A DNA stretch of 17,947 nt from an uncultured Odoribacter sp. Its GTDB lineage: Bacteria > Bacteroidota > Bacteroidia > Bacteroidales > Marinifilaceae. The stretch's first letter is position 1, and the number at the start of each line of letters is the position of its first letter. Positions 1-7,490 of the stretch are shown one piece after another. The stretch is from positions 1 to 17,947 of the forward strand of contig UQTM01000065.1 in the NCBI GenBank assembly GCA_900544025.1, in the 5' to 3' direction. Under the pieces are notes generated by a model. That model was given only the letters and a program-made list of their open reading frames with translations. It was not told the origin of the DNA and did no database searches. A program made the position numbers and the translations under genes.

Positions 1-57
1 TAGAGCACTTCCTTGGTAAGGAAGAGGTCGTGAGTTCAAATCTCACTAACAGCTCCA
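1..57 (+). tRNA. tRNA-Thr (anticodon GGU), 5' end cut off by the window
   Basis: The 3' part of a tRNA cloverleaf is visible. The anticodon stem CTTCC (8-12) pairs with GGAAG (20-24) around a seven-base loop whose central triplet at 15-17 is GGT, reading threonine ACC codons. A five-base variable stretch follows, then the T arm GTGAG (30-34) / CTCAC (42-46) with loop TTCAAAT. The 3' acceptor strand TAACAGC (47-53), discriminator T and an encoded CCA (55-57) complete it. The 5' acceptor strand and most of the D arm lie before base 1. A terminator and an integrase relic follow directly, so the gene may have served as an attachment site. Confidence 0.93.
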
Positions 58-74
58 CTAATTATCAGACACTT

Positions 75-103
75 AAAGCCTTTGAGAAATCGAAGGCTTT
101 TTT
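75..103 (+). terminator. Intrinsic terminator of the tRNA transcript
   Basis: AAAGCCTT (75-82) pairs with AAGGCTTT (93-100) across a 10-base loop and runs into a T tract ending at 103. It starts 17 bases after the tRNA CCA end. Confidence 0.75.
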
Positions 104-193
104 CTTTCCTCAAAATTACACACATTTAAGCCGATTTACGTATAAATGTTCTATAAGAGTTCCATACGAATGGTATAATCAAAATACAAAACA

Positions 194-362
194 ATGGCTA
201 CTTACAACATCAATTACGAAAAAACCACGTTTATTAGAAGGTAAAGAGGCGAAAATCTACATAAGAATTACGCAACATCAAGAACATGCTTACATTGAAA
301 CAGGATTATATTTAAATTCTGCACAAGTCGATAGCAATGAAGCCATACCTTTAATTATATAA
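194..362 (+). pseudogene. Degenerate N-terminal fragment of a Bacteroidetes tyrosine integrase (Arm DNA-binding domain)
   Basis: An ATG at 194 opens MATYNINYEK, typical of how Bacteroidetes phage/ICE-type integrases begin, but this frame stops at 242-244. The frame carrying GKEAKIYIRITQ and AYIETGLYLN, which resembles the Arm DNA-binding strands of that family (PIYLRIT... ISTGIYL), is shifted by one base. Shortening the A6 run at 219-224 by one A joins the two into one reading frame from 194 to the TAA at 360-362, about 55 codons. Intact integrases have roughly 400 residues, so the core-binding and catalytic domains are missing whether or not the frameshift is real. The position about 140 bases after a tRNA-Thr fits a relic of a tRNA-targeted element. 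The family call rests on motif resemblance by eye. Confidence 0.55.
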
Positions 363-714
363 AAGAAAGTAGATAAAAGGCAAGTTATCCTGAAAATCGT
401 TGTATTAGTTTTGCATACAATGAAACCTTACCGCAACCATTTACTATAACAAACCATGCAAACGGATATATATTTCAGAAAGCAAAACAGGCGATCTTCT
501 TTTACTCTCTTTTTATCTTTATTTTTTATTTCAATGCACCGGCCTTCACTTTTTCAATATACAACCGATCCGCAAAATAAAAAAACAATGAAGCTCTCAT
601 CTTTTCTGTCCATAGTGTACAAAGCCCGATTTCGTGTAAATTCAATAGGTTTATAACTTTCTTTTTAAAGCATTTACCCCAAAAACATCCGATTAATCAT
701 AAATAAAAAATTAT
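363..714. other. AT-rich stretch without a supported gene
   Basis: About 350 bases between the integrase relic and the promoter of the next gene. A 66-codon reading frame (456-656) has no recognisable motif and unusual composition, so I do not call it. No RNA fold or repeat is evident. It may be further decayed element DNA. Confidence 0.5.
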
Positions 715-722
715 TATCTTTG
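715..722 (+). promoter_or_regulatory. Bacteroidetes -7 box (TATCTTTG)
   Basis: This is an exact match to TAnnTTTG, 20 bases before the ATG at 743, which predicts a start of transcription near 729. No clear TTTG -33 element is seen at the usual spacing. Confidence 0.6.
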
Positions 723-742
723 TTTCTCTTTTTATTTAATAT

Positions 743-1330
743 ATGGAAAACATTTTAGATATTGCTTCAAGAAATCAGCAAAAAGCGTGGGAAATCATCG
801 AACAAATGGATATTATAAATATCTGGCGTTCCATCCATGCCGAGATCAATCTTGTCGGCTCGCTACAAATGGGCTTACTGATGACTCACAAAGATATCGA
901 CTTTCATATCTATACCCCTACATTCCGTTTAGCCGACAGTTTTTCGGCCATAGCTAAGCTGGCGGAAAACCCGTCGATAAAAAACATCACTTATACCAAT
1001 CTGATCGATACCGAAGAAAAATGTATCGAATGGCACGCCTGGTATCTCGACGACAACCGGGAAACCTGGCAAATAGATATGATACATATCCTGAAAGGCT
1101 CTCTTTACGATGGTTATTTCGAACGGGTGGCAGAACGAATCAAAATGATACTGACACCTCAACTCCGGGAAACCATTTTAACCCTTAAATATGAAACTCC
1201 GGCTTCAGAAAAAATAATGGGGATAGAATATTACCGGGCAGCCATACAAGGCGGTGTTAAAAATTATGCAGAATTTTCAGAATGGCGAAAGAAGCATCCT
1301 GTTCAGGGAGTGGTCGATTGGATCCCATAA
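743..1330 (+). CDS. Orphan nucleotidyltransferase-fold protein
   Basis: A 195-residue soluble protein with no signal peptide or membrane segment. It carries the nucleotidyltransferase-superfamily signature: hydrophobic-Gly-Ser at V38-G39-S40, then ten residues to D51-I-D53, and a third carboxylate in a strand at D112 (WQIDMIH). These would be the metal-binding Asp residues of the polymerase-beta fold, as in aminoglycoside nucleotidyltransferases and related minimal enzymes. Substrate is unknown. The protein is longer than a minimal MNT toxin-antitoxin component, and no HEPN partner lies beside it. It has its own -7 box and stands alone, with AT-rich gaps on both sides, 380 bases after an integrase relic. 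Fold assignment is moderately sure; function is not assigned. Confidence 0.75.
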   Translation: MENILDIASRNQQKAWEIIEQMDIINIWRSIHAEINLVGSLQMGLLMTHKDIDFHIYTPTFRLADSFSAIAKLAENPSIKNITYTNLIDTEEKCIEWHAWYLDDNRETWQIDMIHILKGSLYDGYFERVAERIKMILTPQLRETILTLKYETPASEKIMGIEYYRAAIQGGVKNYAEFSEWRKKHPVQGVVDWIP

Positions 1331-1784
1331 CCTAAAATTACCCCTATAGGAACAAGATAATAGGAATAAAAACGCTTATTTTAAGGTTTTCACAATTACT
1401 AACAATCGTTGTTCCCTTCTATTTCAGGAGTTACGATGTTTTTCCGCTTTTTCCGAAGAAACCTGTTATTCTGGAGACAAAACACAGATAATCAGCTATT
1501 TCTTATTTAACACATTCCTTTTTTAGGAATTTTTACGAAAAACATAATTAAATTCCTATCCCGACAGTTCAAAACACCTGAAAATACAATTATTCCCACC
1601 GAGTATAATTAATTATGGCAAAACTCATTCGAATACATATTTTAATAGTTATTTTTAAAAAGAGACAATTAGCTAAAATCTATTATCGGAATGTAAGCAA
1701 ATTCGATTATTTAGAATATTCCCGCCTGAATTGTAACCACAGGTTAGTCTCTTTTCGTAAAAAAGTAAAAATATTAACATTGTT
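1331..1784. other. AT-rich intergenic region
   Basis: About 450 bases with no supported gene. A 61-codon frame (1615-1800) overlaps the next gene and looks spurious. The only structure I see is the small hairpin at 1514-1534, listed separately. No consensus -7 box was found at a suitable distance for the gene at 1785; TAACATTG at 1775-1782 has one mismatch but would leave almost no leader. Confidence 0.5.
1514..1534 (+). terminator. Possible weak terminator
   Basis: ATTCCT (1514-1519) pairs with AGGAAT (1525-1530) over a T5 loop and is followed by four T. The stem is short and AT-rich, about 180 bases after the nucleotidyltransferase stop. Confidence 0.3.
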
Positions 1785-2825
1785 ATGCGCCCTACGATAA
1801 CCTTTTTCATATTATTTCTTTTCTTTTTTTCAGCCTGTCAGTCTCAAAAAGAAAACCCCACACCCGCAACGCCCCGTCCGGTGAGGGTAGTTCAGGTAAA
1901 ATCCTTAGAAACTATCGACCGGCAATATACCGGAGTGGCGGAAGCAACGGAATTCAGTGTCCTCGCCTTCAAAGTATCGGGAACACTCACAGAATTAAAT
2001 GTGGAAGAAGGGCAAAAAATAAAACAGGGACACTTAATCGCACGTATTAACCCTTACGACTATCAACAACAGTATAACACCGCAGCCAGCAATTACAATG
2101 CGGCAAAATCGATTTATGAAAGGAATGAGCGGCTATTAAAAGCCGATGCTACGGCCACCCAAAACGTAGAAATCGCCCAGGCGGATTATATCCGTGCCGG
2201 TTCCGCCGTAGATATTGCACGCAGCACGCTGGATTATACGCGTTTGCTCGCGCCGTTCGACGGAATTGTCGTAAAAAAATACGTTGCCAATCACGAAGAA
2301 GTCATGGTGGGGCAATCCATTGTCAAACTGGTGAATCCGGACAATATCGAAATCTCGTTCGTACTTCCGGAAACCAATATCGAATTGCTGAAAATACCTA
2401 AAACGATCTATGTAGAATTCGATTCCCAAAAAGGAAAGCTATTCACTTCGGATATAAAAGAATATATCTATTCCTCCAACGGCTTCGGTATTCCGATCAC
2501 ATTAAAAATCACGGACAAAGAATTTCTTTCGTACCGGGACAACGTATTTCCGGGATTTTCCTGTAAAATAACATTCCGCATTCAAAATACGGTTTCCGAT
2601 AATTTCATCATCCCGGCAAGTGCGCTATTCCGGGAAGGAGATCGTGAATTTGTGTGGATTGTCGATCCCCATACCTCGACAGTAAAGAAACAACCGGTAA
2701 CAACCATCCGTTTCGACCAGGACGCCCTTGTCAAGACAGGCCTGCACAGCGATAATATAATTGTGACGGCAGGCGTACAGGCATTAGCAGACAATCAAAA
2801 AGTAACCATATTACCCAAAAACTAA
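1785..2825 (+). CDS. RND-type efflux periplasmic adaptor, lipoprotein (membrane fusion protein)
   Basis: A 346-residue adaptor of the AcrA/MexA family, which in a tripartite pump bridges the inner-membrane RND transporter and the outer-membrane channel. The signal peptide has a lipobox (FSAC, lipidated C18). A barrel-sandwich (lipoyl-like) hybrid domain follows, split around a short helical hairpin at about 92-150; its halves are at about 62-90 (NVEEGQKIKQG) and 153-185 (LAPFDGIVVKK). A beta-barrel and membrane-proximal domain fill the rest, with the FIIPASALF strand typical of the family. Length is normal. No RND pump or TolC-like gene follows; the next gene is mscL after 11 bases, so the adaptor must use a pump encoded elsewhere or is a remnant. 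The start is the only ATG before the signal peptide, and the frame is closed upstream at 1758-1760. Confidence 0.9.
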   Translation: MRPTITFFILFLFFFSACQSQKENPTPATPRPVRVVQVKSLETIDRQYTGVAEATEFSVLAFKVSGTLTELNVEEGQKIKQGHLIARINPYDYQQQYNTAASNYNAAKSIYERNERLLKADATATQNVEIAQADYIRAGSAVDIARSTLDYTRLLAPFDGIVVKKYVANHEEVMVGQSIVKLVNPDNIEISFVLPETNIELLKIPKTIYVEFDSQKGKLFTSDIKEYIYSSNGFGIPITLKITDKEFLSYRDNVFPGFSCKITFRIQNTVSDNFIIPASALFREGDREFVWIVDPHTSTVKKQPVTTIRFDQDALVKTGLHSDNIIVTAGVQALADNQKVTILPKN

Positions 2826-2836
2826 AAAACAGAATT

Positions 2837-3274
2837 ATGAGTTTTATACAAGAATTCAAAACCTTTGCCATGAAAGGTAACGTCGTGGACATGGCAGTCG
2901 GTATCATTATCGGAGGAGCTTTCGGAAAGATCGTATCTTCTTTGGTCAGCGATATTATCATGCCACCAATCGGTTTATTGATCGGCGGTGTGAAATTCGA
3001 TAACCTGAAAATCGTACTGAAACACGCCCATCTGGACGAAGCCACAGGTAAAATGACAGAAGCCGTATCGATCAATTACGGAAATTTTATCGGTACGACT
3101 TTAGATTTTTTGATCATCGCCTTTTCGATCTTCCTGTTCATCAAGATGATAAATAGCCTGAAACGTAAAGAGGAAACAGCAGCGGCACCAACACCGGCAG
3201 CTCCTCCTGCACCGACGAAAGAAGAGGAATTACTCACAGAGATCAGAGATCTATTGAAAACACAGAAAAAATAA
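2837..3274 (+). CDS. mscL: Large-conductance mechanosensitive channel MscL
   Basis: A 145-residue inner-membrane channel that opens under membrane tension and releases solutes during hypo-osmotic shock; it works as a pentamer. The N-terminal amphipathic helix is followed by the family signature KGNVVDMAVGIIIGGAFGKI and TM1 (about residues 14-45, ending IIMPPIGLLIGG). A periplasmic loop with a DEATGK segment comes next, then TM2 (about 78-102) and an Ala/Pro-rich linker leading to the charged C-terminal helix (EELLTEIRDLL). Length is normal. It lies 11 bases after the adaptor gene and is probably co-transcribed with it; a strong terminator follows its stop by about 20 bases. Confidence 0.97.
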   Translation: MSFIQEFKTFAMKGNVVDMAVGIIIGGAFGKIVSSLVSDIIMPPIGLLIGGVKFDNLKIVLKHAHLDEATGKMTEAVSINYGNFIGTTLDFLIIAFSIFLFIKMINSLKRKEETAAAPTPAAPPAPTKEEELLTEIRDLLKTQKK

Positions 3275-3293
3275 AATTTCTCCATCAGCCAAT

Positions 3294-3326
3294 AAAAAAC
3301 TCCCGGATATTTTCCGGGAGTTTTTT
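3294..3326. terminator. Bidirectional intrinsic terminator between mscL and the barrel gene
   Basis: ACTCCCGG pairs with CCGGGAGT, flanked by an A6 run on the left and a T6 run on the right, so it reads as a terminator on both strands. It sits between two convergent genes. Confidence 0.9.
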
Positions 3327-3343
3327 ATAAATTTTATTCAAGG

Positions 3344-3931
3344 TTAAAACAATCCGCTAAACCGGTAGCCTACCGACAATTGAAATACATGATTCTTATT
3401 ATTTCCTCCGGCATCGTCTTTATCGATCACATTCGTCAAACCGATATTATAACGGGCAGAAACCATAAACTCTTCGTATTCATACGATAAGCCTACGGCA
3501 AAGCTAACATCACAGGTATTGATATTGGTAATTTTGCTTTTTACGGTCGTTCCGCTGACTTTCGTTTTGCTTTTTCCATTCAGGGCGAATCCTAACTGCG
3601 GGCCTAAATCTACGCTCAAACCTTCCAAAACATATAATTTCGCCAGGATCGGAATATTCAAGTAGTTCACTCTCACTTTGGTTTTCACATCTCCGTCCTT
3701 CATACGGAATCCCTGACGGGAATAAAGCAACTCAGGCTGCAAAGCCACATAGTCGTTAAATTTAAATTCGGCGAATCCTCCCACACTCACACTCATTTTA
3801 TTCTTTGAATCCGAAATATTTGAAATATTGGTGATATTCCAACCCAACTTCGGTCCAATCGTGATTTCGGTCTGTGCATGTGCGGCAGTAACCCATACGA
3901 ACGCAATAATCGCTAAGAATAATTTTTTCAT
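3344..3931 (-). CDS. PorT-family outer-membrane beta-barrel protein
   Basis: A 195-residue secreted protein. A classical signal peptide (MKKLFLAIIAF..., likely cleavage after AHA at residue 19) is followed by alternating amphipathic strands. These carry the typical pattern of the Bacteroidetes outer-membrane beta-barrel family: a GPKLGWN start, QPELLYSRQGF, NYLNIPILAKLY, and a final strand SVGYRFSGLF ending in Phe, as expected for BAM-dependent insertion. It would form a small barrel of about eight strands in the outer membrane. Cargo or partner is unknown. It is monocistronic, with about 130 AT-rich bases upstream and a shared terminator downstream. Confidence 0.85.
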   Translation of the reverse strand: MKKLFLAIIAFVWVTAAHAQTEITIGPKLGWNITNISNISDSKNKMSVSVGGFAEFKFNDYVALQPELLYSRQGFRMKDGDVKTKVRVNYLNIPILAKLYVLEGLSVDLGPQLGFALNGKSKTKVSGTTVKSKITNINTCDVSFAVGLSYEYEEFMVSARYNIGLTNVIDKDDAGGNNKNHVFQLSVGYRFSGLF

Positions 3932-4061
3932 CTTCTTTAAATTTTAAGTTATTTAATATTTTTCTACAAAAACCGTGCTAAAATATTATCATATCGATCT
4001 GATTTTCATTTTTTGATTTTACGCAGCCTTCACACAAAAGGATACTTACCCCTTAAAATGT

Positions 4062-5210
4062 CTAATTTTTAAGCCGATAAGAAAATACAAGCAAATACAG
4101 AATACAAAGCCACAACACTGACAATCCTGCAGTCTGTCCTGCGTAATCTGCCACCATTCCCATCACCGGCGTTGAAATCGCACCTCCGGCCACTCCCATC
4201 AATACCAACGCCGACACCTCGTTTGCCCGTTCAGGACGATGATGAAGAGCCAATGCCAAGACAATCGAGAAAATATTGGCACACATCAATCCCAATATAA
4301 AAATTAAAGTGCCCAATACCCAAACACCTTCTACGCACAACAGCAAAGCGAACACAACGGCCAGCACCACCAGGCTCCATCGCAAAAATTTCAAGGCAGA
4401 CATCCGAAGCAGTAAAAACGAACCGACGAGAGAGCCTAACATACGGGCTGCAAAATACAGGCTCGTCCCGAATCCGGCACGATCCAAAGGAAGTCCCGTT
4501 CTTTCCATTAAAAACTTAGGGATATAAGTATTTAGCCCCACATCGATACCGACAAAGAACAATATTCCCAAAAAACAAGCTAAAATATACCCTTCCTTAA
4601 ACAAGGAAAAGGTAGAATTCCAGGAAATCGGTTTTTCTTCTTTGGATTCTTTAGGCACCGTTGCCAAAAAAAGCCAGGCAAAAGACAAAAGGGATACGAA
4701 AGCATATACCCAAAAGATCAGCTTCCAATCGTCGAAATACGAGGCGACTACACCGGCGATGACCGGCCCTAAAAACGAAGCCACAGAACGGGTAAATTGT
4801 CCGAATGTAAGTGCACTGGTCAGCTTGTCATTGGAAATCACGTTGGTCAATAAGGGGTTAAAAGAAATCTGCGATACTGTATTTCCTATTCCCAGCAAAG
4901 CAAAAGCCAGCAACACGATCACAAAATTGTAAGCGACCAGAGGCAAAGCCAGCCCCACAATCGTAATCAGCAGCGACAGCAATGCCGTATTCTTCCTCCC
5001 GATCTTCCCCATTAAGATCCCTGTCGGAACGGCAAACACCAGAAACCACAGGAACGCCAGCATCGGCACCAGGCTCGAAGTGGCATCGTTCAGATCAAAG
5101 TCCTGTTTCACATAGCTGGTGGCAATACCTGCCATATCGACAAATCCCATGATAAAAAAACCGAACATCACAGGCGCCACCAATAGAATATTTATGCCCT
5201 TCTTACTCAT
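4062..5210 (-). CDS. Major facilitator superfamily transporter
   Basis: A 382-residue inner-membrane transporter with about twelve hydrophobic helices. The MFS loop motif GKIGRKN lies between TM2 and TM3, and a cytoplasmic central loop (KESKEEKPISW) separates the two six-helix halves. An acidic residue in TM1 (GFFIMGFVDMAG) suggests proton coupling, but the substrate cannot be told from sequence. I start at the ATG at 5208-5210 (MSKKGIN). A start 12 codons upstream at 5246 would lie inside the hairpin at 5233-5266 and add a charged leader before TM1. It follows pyk on the same strand but is separated from it by that hairpin, so it may have its own promoter. Confidence 0.85.
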   Translation of the reverse strand: MSKKGINILLVAPVMFGFFIMGFVDMAGIATSYVKQDFDLNDATSSLVPMLAFLWFLVFAVPTGILMGKIGRKNTALLSLLITIVGLALPLVAYNFVIVLLAFALLGIGNTVSQISFNPLLTNVISNDKLTSALTFGQFTRSVASFLGPVIAGVVASYFDDWKLIFWVYAFVSLLSFAWLFLATVPKESKEEKPISWNSTFSLFKEGYILACFLGILFFVGIDVGLNTYIPKFLMERTGLPLDRAGFGTSLYFAARMLGSLVGSFLLLRMSALKFLRWSLVVLAVVFALLLCVEGVWVLGTLIFILGLMCANIFSIVLALALHHRPERANEVSALVLMGVAGGAISTPVMGMVADYAGQTAGLSVLWLCILYLLVFSYRLKN

Positions 5211-5232
5211 AGATCTATGCTGTTTTGTGAAC

Positions 5233-5266
5233 AATAAAGGTATCACTTTAAAGCGATACCTTTATT
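5233..5266 (-). terminator. 12-bp perfect hairpin after pyk, probable terminator
   Basis: AATAAAGGTATC (5233-5244) pairs perfectly with GATACCTTTATT (5255-5266); the loop itself holds CTTT/AAAG. It begins about 27 bases after the pyk stop on the minus strand. There is no long T run after the stem, so terminator strength is uncertain. Confidence 0.55.
5235..5242 (-). promoter_or_regulatory. Candidate -7 box for the MFS gene inside the hairpin arm
   Basis: On the minus strand this reads TACCTTTA, one mismatch from TAnnTTTG, giving a leader of about 18 bases before the ATG at 5210. It coincides with the downstream arm of the hairpin. Confidence 0.3.
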
Positions 5267-5293
5267 TTGTTTATCGGGAAAACCGGATTATTC

Positions 5294-6694
5294 TCATTCC
5301 ATTTTCGGCATCTTAAATACTTCCAGAAAAGAAGCTCCGCGTCCCTGCCCGAAACTTCCACCGATCACCAGAAACTGATCTCCTTCCTGATAGCCGTTTT
5401 CTTGCAACACATGAGGCAAATCATGCATAAACTCATCTCTCGAAGTAGGTTTAGTCGTATAATACGGACGAATACCGAACGACAAAGCCAACTCCCTCAT
5501 CACCTCCTTGTCATAACAACGGGCATATACCGGCAAAGCCGCCCGGAAAGCCGACAAATAACGGGCGGTACGTCCGGAAAGCGTATCCACGACGATCGCC
5601 TTAATCGGAAGCATCGTAGTCATGCGCACAGCCACACGGGCTAAAGCCGCAGTCACCTCATTATTAATACGTACCAGATTTCGTCCGGAATCCGGCGGAG
5701 TGGTCGATTCGTTCGCTTCCGCCACTTTAGTCATCACCTTAACGGCTTCCACCGGATAATCTCCGTAAGCCGTTTCTCCACTCAGCATAATGGCATCGGT
5801 TCCGCTAAATATGGCATTGGCGATATCACTGACTTCCGCCCGGGTGGGACGGGGATGATCGATCATCGTATGCAGCATTTGCGTAGCCACGATCACAGGC
5901 TTTTTACTTTCGATACATTTGCCGACGATATAACGCTGAATCCTCGGAATCTTTTCCGCATCGATCTCGATAGCCAGATCCCCCCGGGCCACCATAATAC
6001 CGTAAACATGATCGAGAATTTCGTCGATATTGTCCACTCCTTCCTGATTTTCAATCTTAGCAATGATTTTTATCTTGCTATTCTGTTCGTCCAGAATCTT
6101 TTGGATCGCAATCACATCTTCTTTGTTCCGCACAAAAGAATGGGCGATAAAATCGAGCTTGTTTTCGATAGCGAATTCGATAAATTTCCTATCCTTATCG
6201 CTAAGCGATTCCAGATGAATATTCACACCGGGAACATTGATACTTTTTTTATCCTTGATATCCCCGGGATTAGAAGCGACCAGTTCCAGCATATCCCCTT
6301 TCTTGTCGCGCACAACCAGTTCCACTTCCCCGTCATCGATCAGAATTTTTGCGCCGACATTAATATCCCGGGCAAAGTTCTCATAAGACACATGCACCAA
6401 TTTTTTATCACTGGTTGCATTCAGATTTCCGCTCATGTAAATAACCTCGCCCTTCTCTACCCTTACCGGGACATCTACCATACGGGTTCTTATTTCGGGG
6501 CCTTTCGTATCGATCAACAAAGCTATTTTATCCGAAACGGCACGAACATTTCTTACCACTTTCATAGCTTCATCCAAGGTTTGATGAGCTGTATTCAACC
6601 GCACAACATTCATTCCGGCCTCATGCAATTCTTTTAAAAAACCGACTTCACACCTTCTGTCCGAAATAGTTGCTACAATTTTTGTCCTTTTCAT
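5294..6694 (-). CDS. pyk: Pyruvate kinase
   Basis: A 466-residue cytoplasmic glycolytic enzyme that converts phosphoenolpyruvate and ADP to pyruvate and ATP. The TIM-barrel A domain shows R32 and N34 of the RLN motif, IDTKGPEIR (62-69), the catalytic lysine in AKIEN (K213) with metal ligands E215 and D239 (ARGDL), and PRPTRAEVSD through IMLSGET (281-308). The B domain lies at about 71-163 and the C domain is the last 120 residues. Glu67 in the DTKGPE motif fits the potassium-dependent class. The usual NFSHG is here NTAHQ, and TIGPAS is TISDRR; as I recall, this is a Bacteroidetes variant. The gene follows aroQ by 87 bases on the same strand and is probably co-transcribed with it. Confidence 0.97.
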   Translation of the reverse strand: MKRTKIVATISDRRCEVGFLKELHEAGMNVVRLNTAHQTLDEAMKVVRNVRAVSDKIALLIDTKGPEIRTRMVDVPVRVEKGEVIYMSGNLNATSDKKLVHVSYENFARDINVGAKILIDDGEVELVVRDKKGDMLELVASNPGDIKDKKSINVPGVNIHLESLSDKDRKFIEFAIENKLDFIAHSFVRNKEDVIAIQKILDEQNSKIKIIAKIENQEGVDNIDEILDHVYGIMVARGDLAIEIDAEKIPRIQRYIVGKCIESKKPVIVATQMLHTMIDHPRPTRAEVSDIANAIFSGTDAIMLSGETAYGDYPVEAVKVMTKVAEANESTTPPDSGRNLVRINNEVTAALARVAVRMTTMLPIKAIVVDTLSGRTARYLSAFRAALPVYARCYDKEVMRELALSFGIRPYYTTKPTSRDEFMHDLPHVLQENGYQEGDQFLVIGGSFGQGRGASFLEVFKMPKME

Positions 6695-6781
6695 AGTTCT
6701 ATATTATTGTTTACAGTCAGGCACTCTTATCCTGATACTCATTTTTAGTAAAAGAGTTTCACCCGCCTGTCATTTTTCTTT

Positions 6782-7219
6782 TCATTTCCCGGTATCCGCT
6801 GAACTTTCCAGCAAAGCCTGCAAAGCCAATTCATAGGATGTCAAACCGAATCCCATGATCACTCCCCGGCAAACAGCCGTAAGGAAAGACACATGCCTGA
6901 ATGCTTCCCGGCGGGCGGTGTTAGAAATATGCACTTCGATAACCGGGGTTTTCACCCCCGAAATAGCATCGGCAATAGCTATCGACGTATGAGTATATGC
7001 TCCGGCGTTTAAAATAATCCCGTCGTAACTGAAACCGACCTCATGTATCTTGTCGATCAGCTCGCCTTCGATGTTCGACTGATAATAAGATATATTCACT
7101 GCCGGGTACTTGGCTTTCAGTTTTTCGAGGTAATCTGTAAAGGTCTCTTTTCCATAGACCTCAGGCTCCCGAACCCCCAAAAGGTTCAGATTAGGCCCGT
7201 TTATGATCAGTATTTTCAT
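6782..7219 (-). CDS. aroQ: 3-dehydroquinate dehydratase, type II
   Basis: A 145-residue cytoplasmic enzyme of the shikimate pathway. It dehydrates 3-dehydroquinate to 3-dehydroshikimate and usually forms dodecamers. The flexible lid and active site are complete: NGPNLNLLG (7-15), R17, catalytic Y22, N71 and H77 in NAGAYTH, and H97, S99, N100 and R108 in the EVHISN...FRH segment. Length is normal. It is divergent from xerD and has an exact -7 box at 7250-7257; pyk follows downstream. Confidence 0.97.
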   Translation of the reverse strand: MKILIINGPNLNLLGVREPEVYGKETFTDYLEKLKAKYPAVNISYYQSNIEGELIDKIHEVGFSYDGIILNAGAYTHTSIAIADAISGVKTPVIEVHISNTARREAFRHVSFLTAVCRGVIMGFGLTSYELALQALLESSADTGK

Positions 7220-7249
7220 TTTTGTAATTTATATAAAAAACTCACTGAA

Positions 7250-7257
7250 CAAAATTA
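7250..7257 (-). promoter_or_regulatory. -7 box for aroQ-pyk (TAATTTTG on the minus strand)
   Basis: This is an exact TAnnTTTG match 31 bases before the aroQ ATG, so transcription would start near 7243 with a leader of about 24 bases. No clear -33 TTTG is seen. Confidence 0.5.
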
Positions 7258-7445
7258 GTTATTTTTTTCGTATTCGGACATGCCTTAATTTTCCAAATTT
7301 ATATCCACAAATTAATAAAATATTTTTTTCCTTAAACATTCTATATCCCACGTCACAAAAGGGATTTCTAACATTTCAATTAATTATATACATATACAAT
7401 ATTGTTAAAGTTTGGAAATTGTAAGTTGGATATTAAAAAAAAATA

Positions 7446-7453
7446 TATCTTTA
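7446..7453 (+). promoter_or_regulatory. Candidate -7 box for xerD (TATCTTTA)
   Basis: One mismatch from TAnnTTTG. A TTGG at 7426-7429 lies upstream at shorter than usual spacing. It precedes both possible xerD starts. Confidence 0.3.
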
Positions 7454-7490
7454 TGCTCAGTTTCAATTAACCTTGTGGTGATAATTATTA

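Noticed and set aside
420..600. Peptide-like stretch in another frame (YNETLPQPFTITNHANGY) that might be a relic of a coding gene
   Set aside because: I do not recognise it, it is short and followed by low-complexity Phe-rich sequence; not enough to call a pseudogene.
456..656. 66-codon plus-strand reading frame
   Set aside because: No motif, AT-driven composition, no promoter or ribosome site; looks like chance in AT-rich DNA.
1775..1782. TAACATTG as -7 box for the adaptor gene
   Set aside because: One mismatch and only two bases before the ATG; would require a leaderless mRNA.
1615..1800. 61-codon frame upstream of the adaptor gene
   Set aside because: It overlaps the adaptor start in another frame, is Lys/Arg/Ile rich, and shows no family resemblance.
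4052..4073. CTTAAAA/TTTTAAG hairpin at the MFS stop as a terminator
   Set aside because: Almost no G-C pairs and no T tract on the minus strand; too weak to list.
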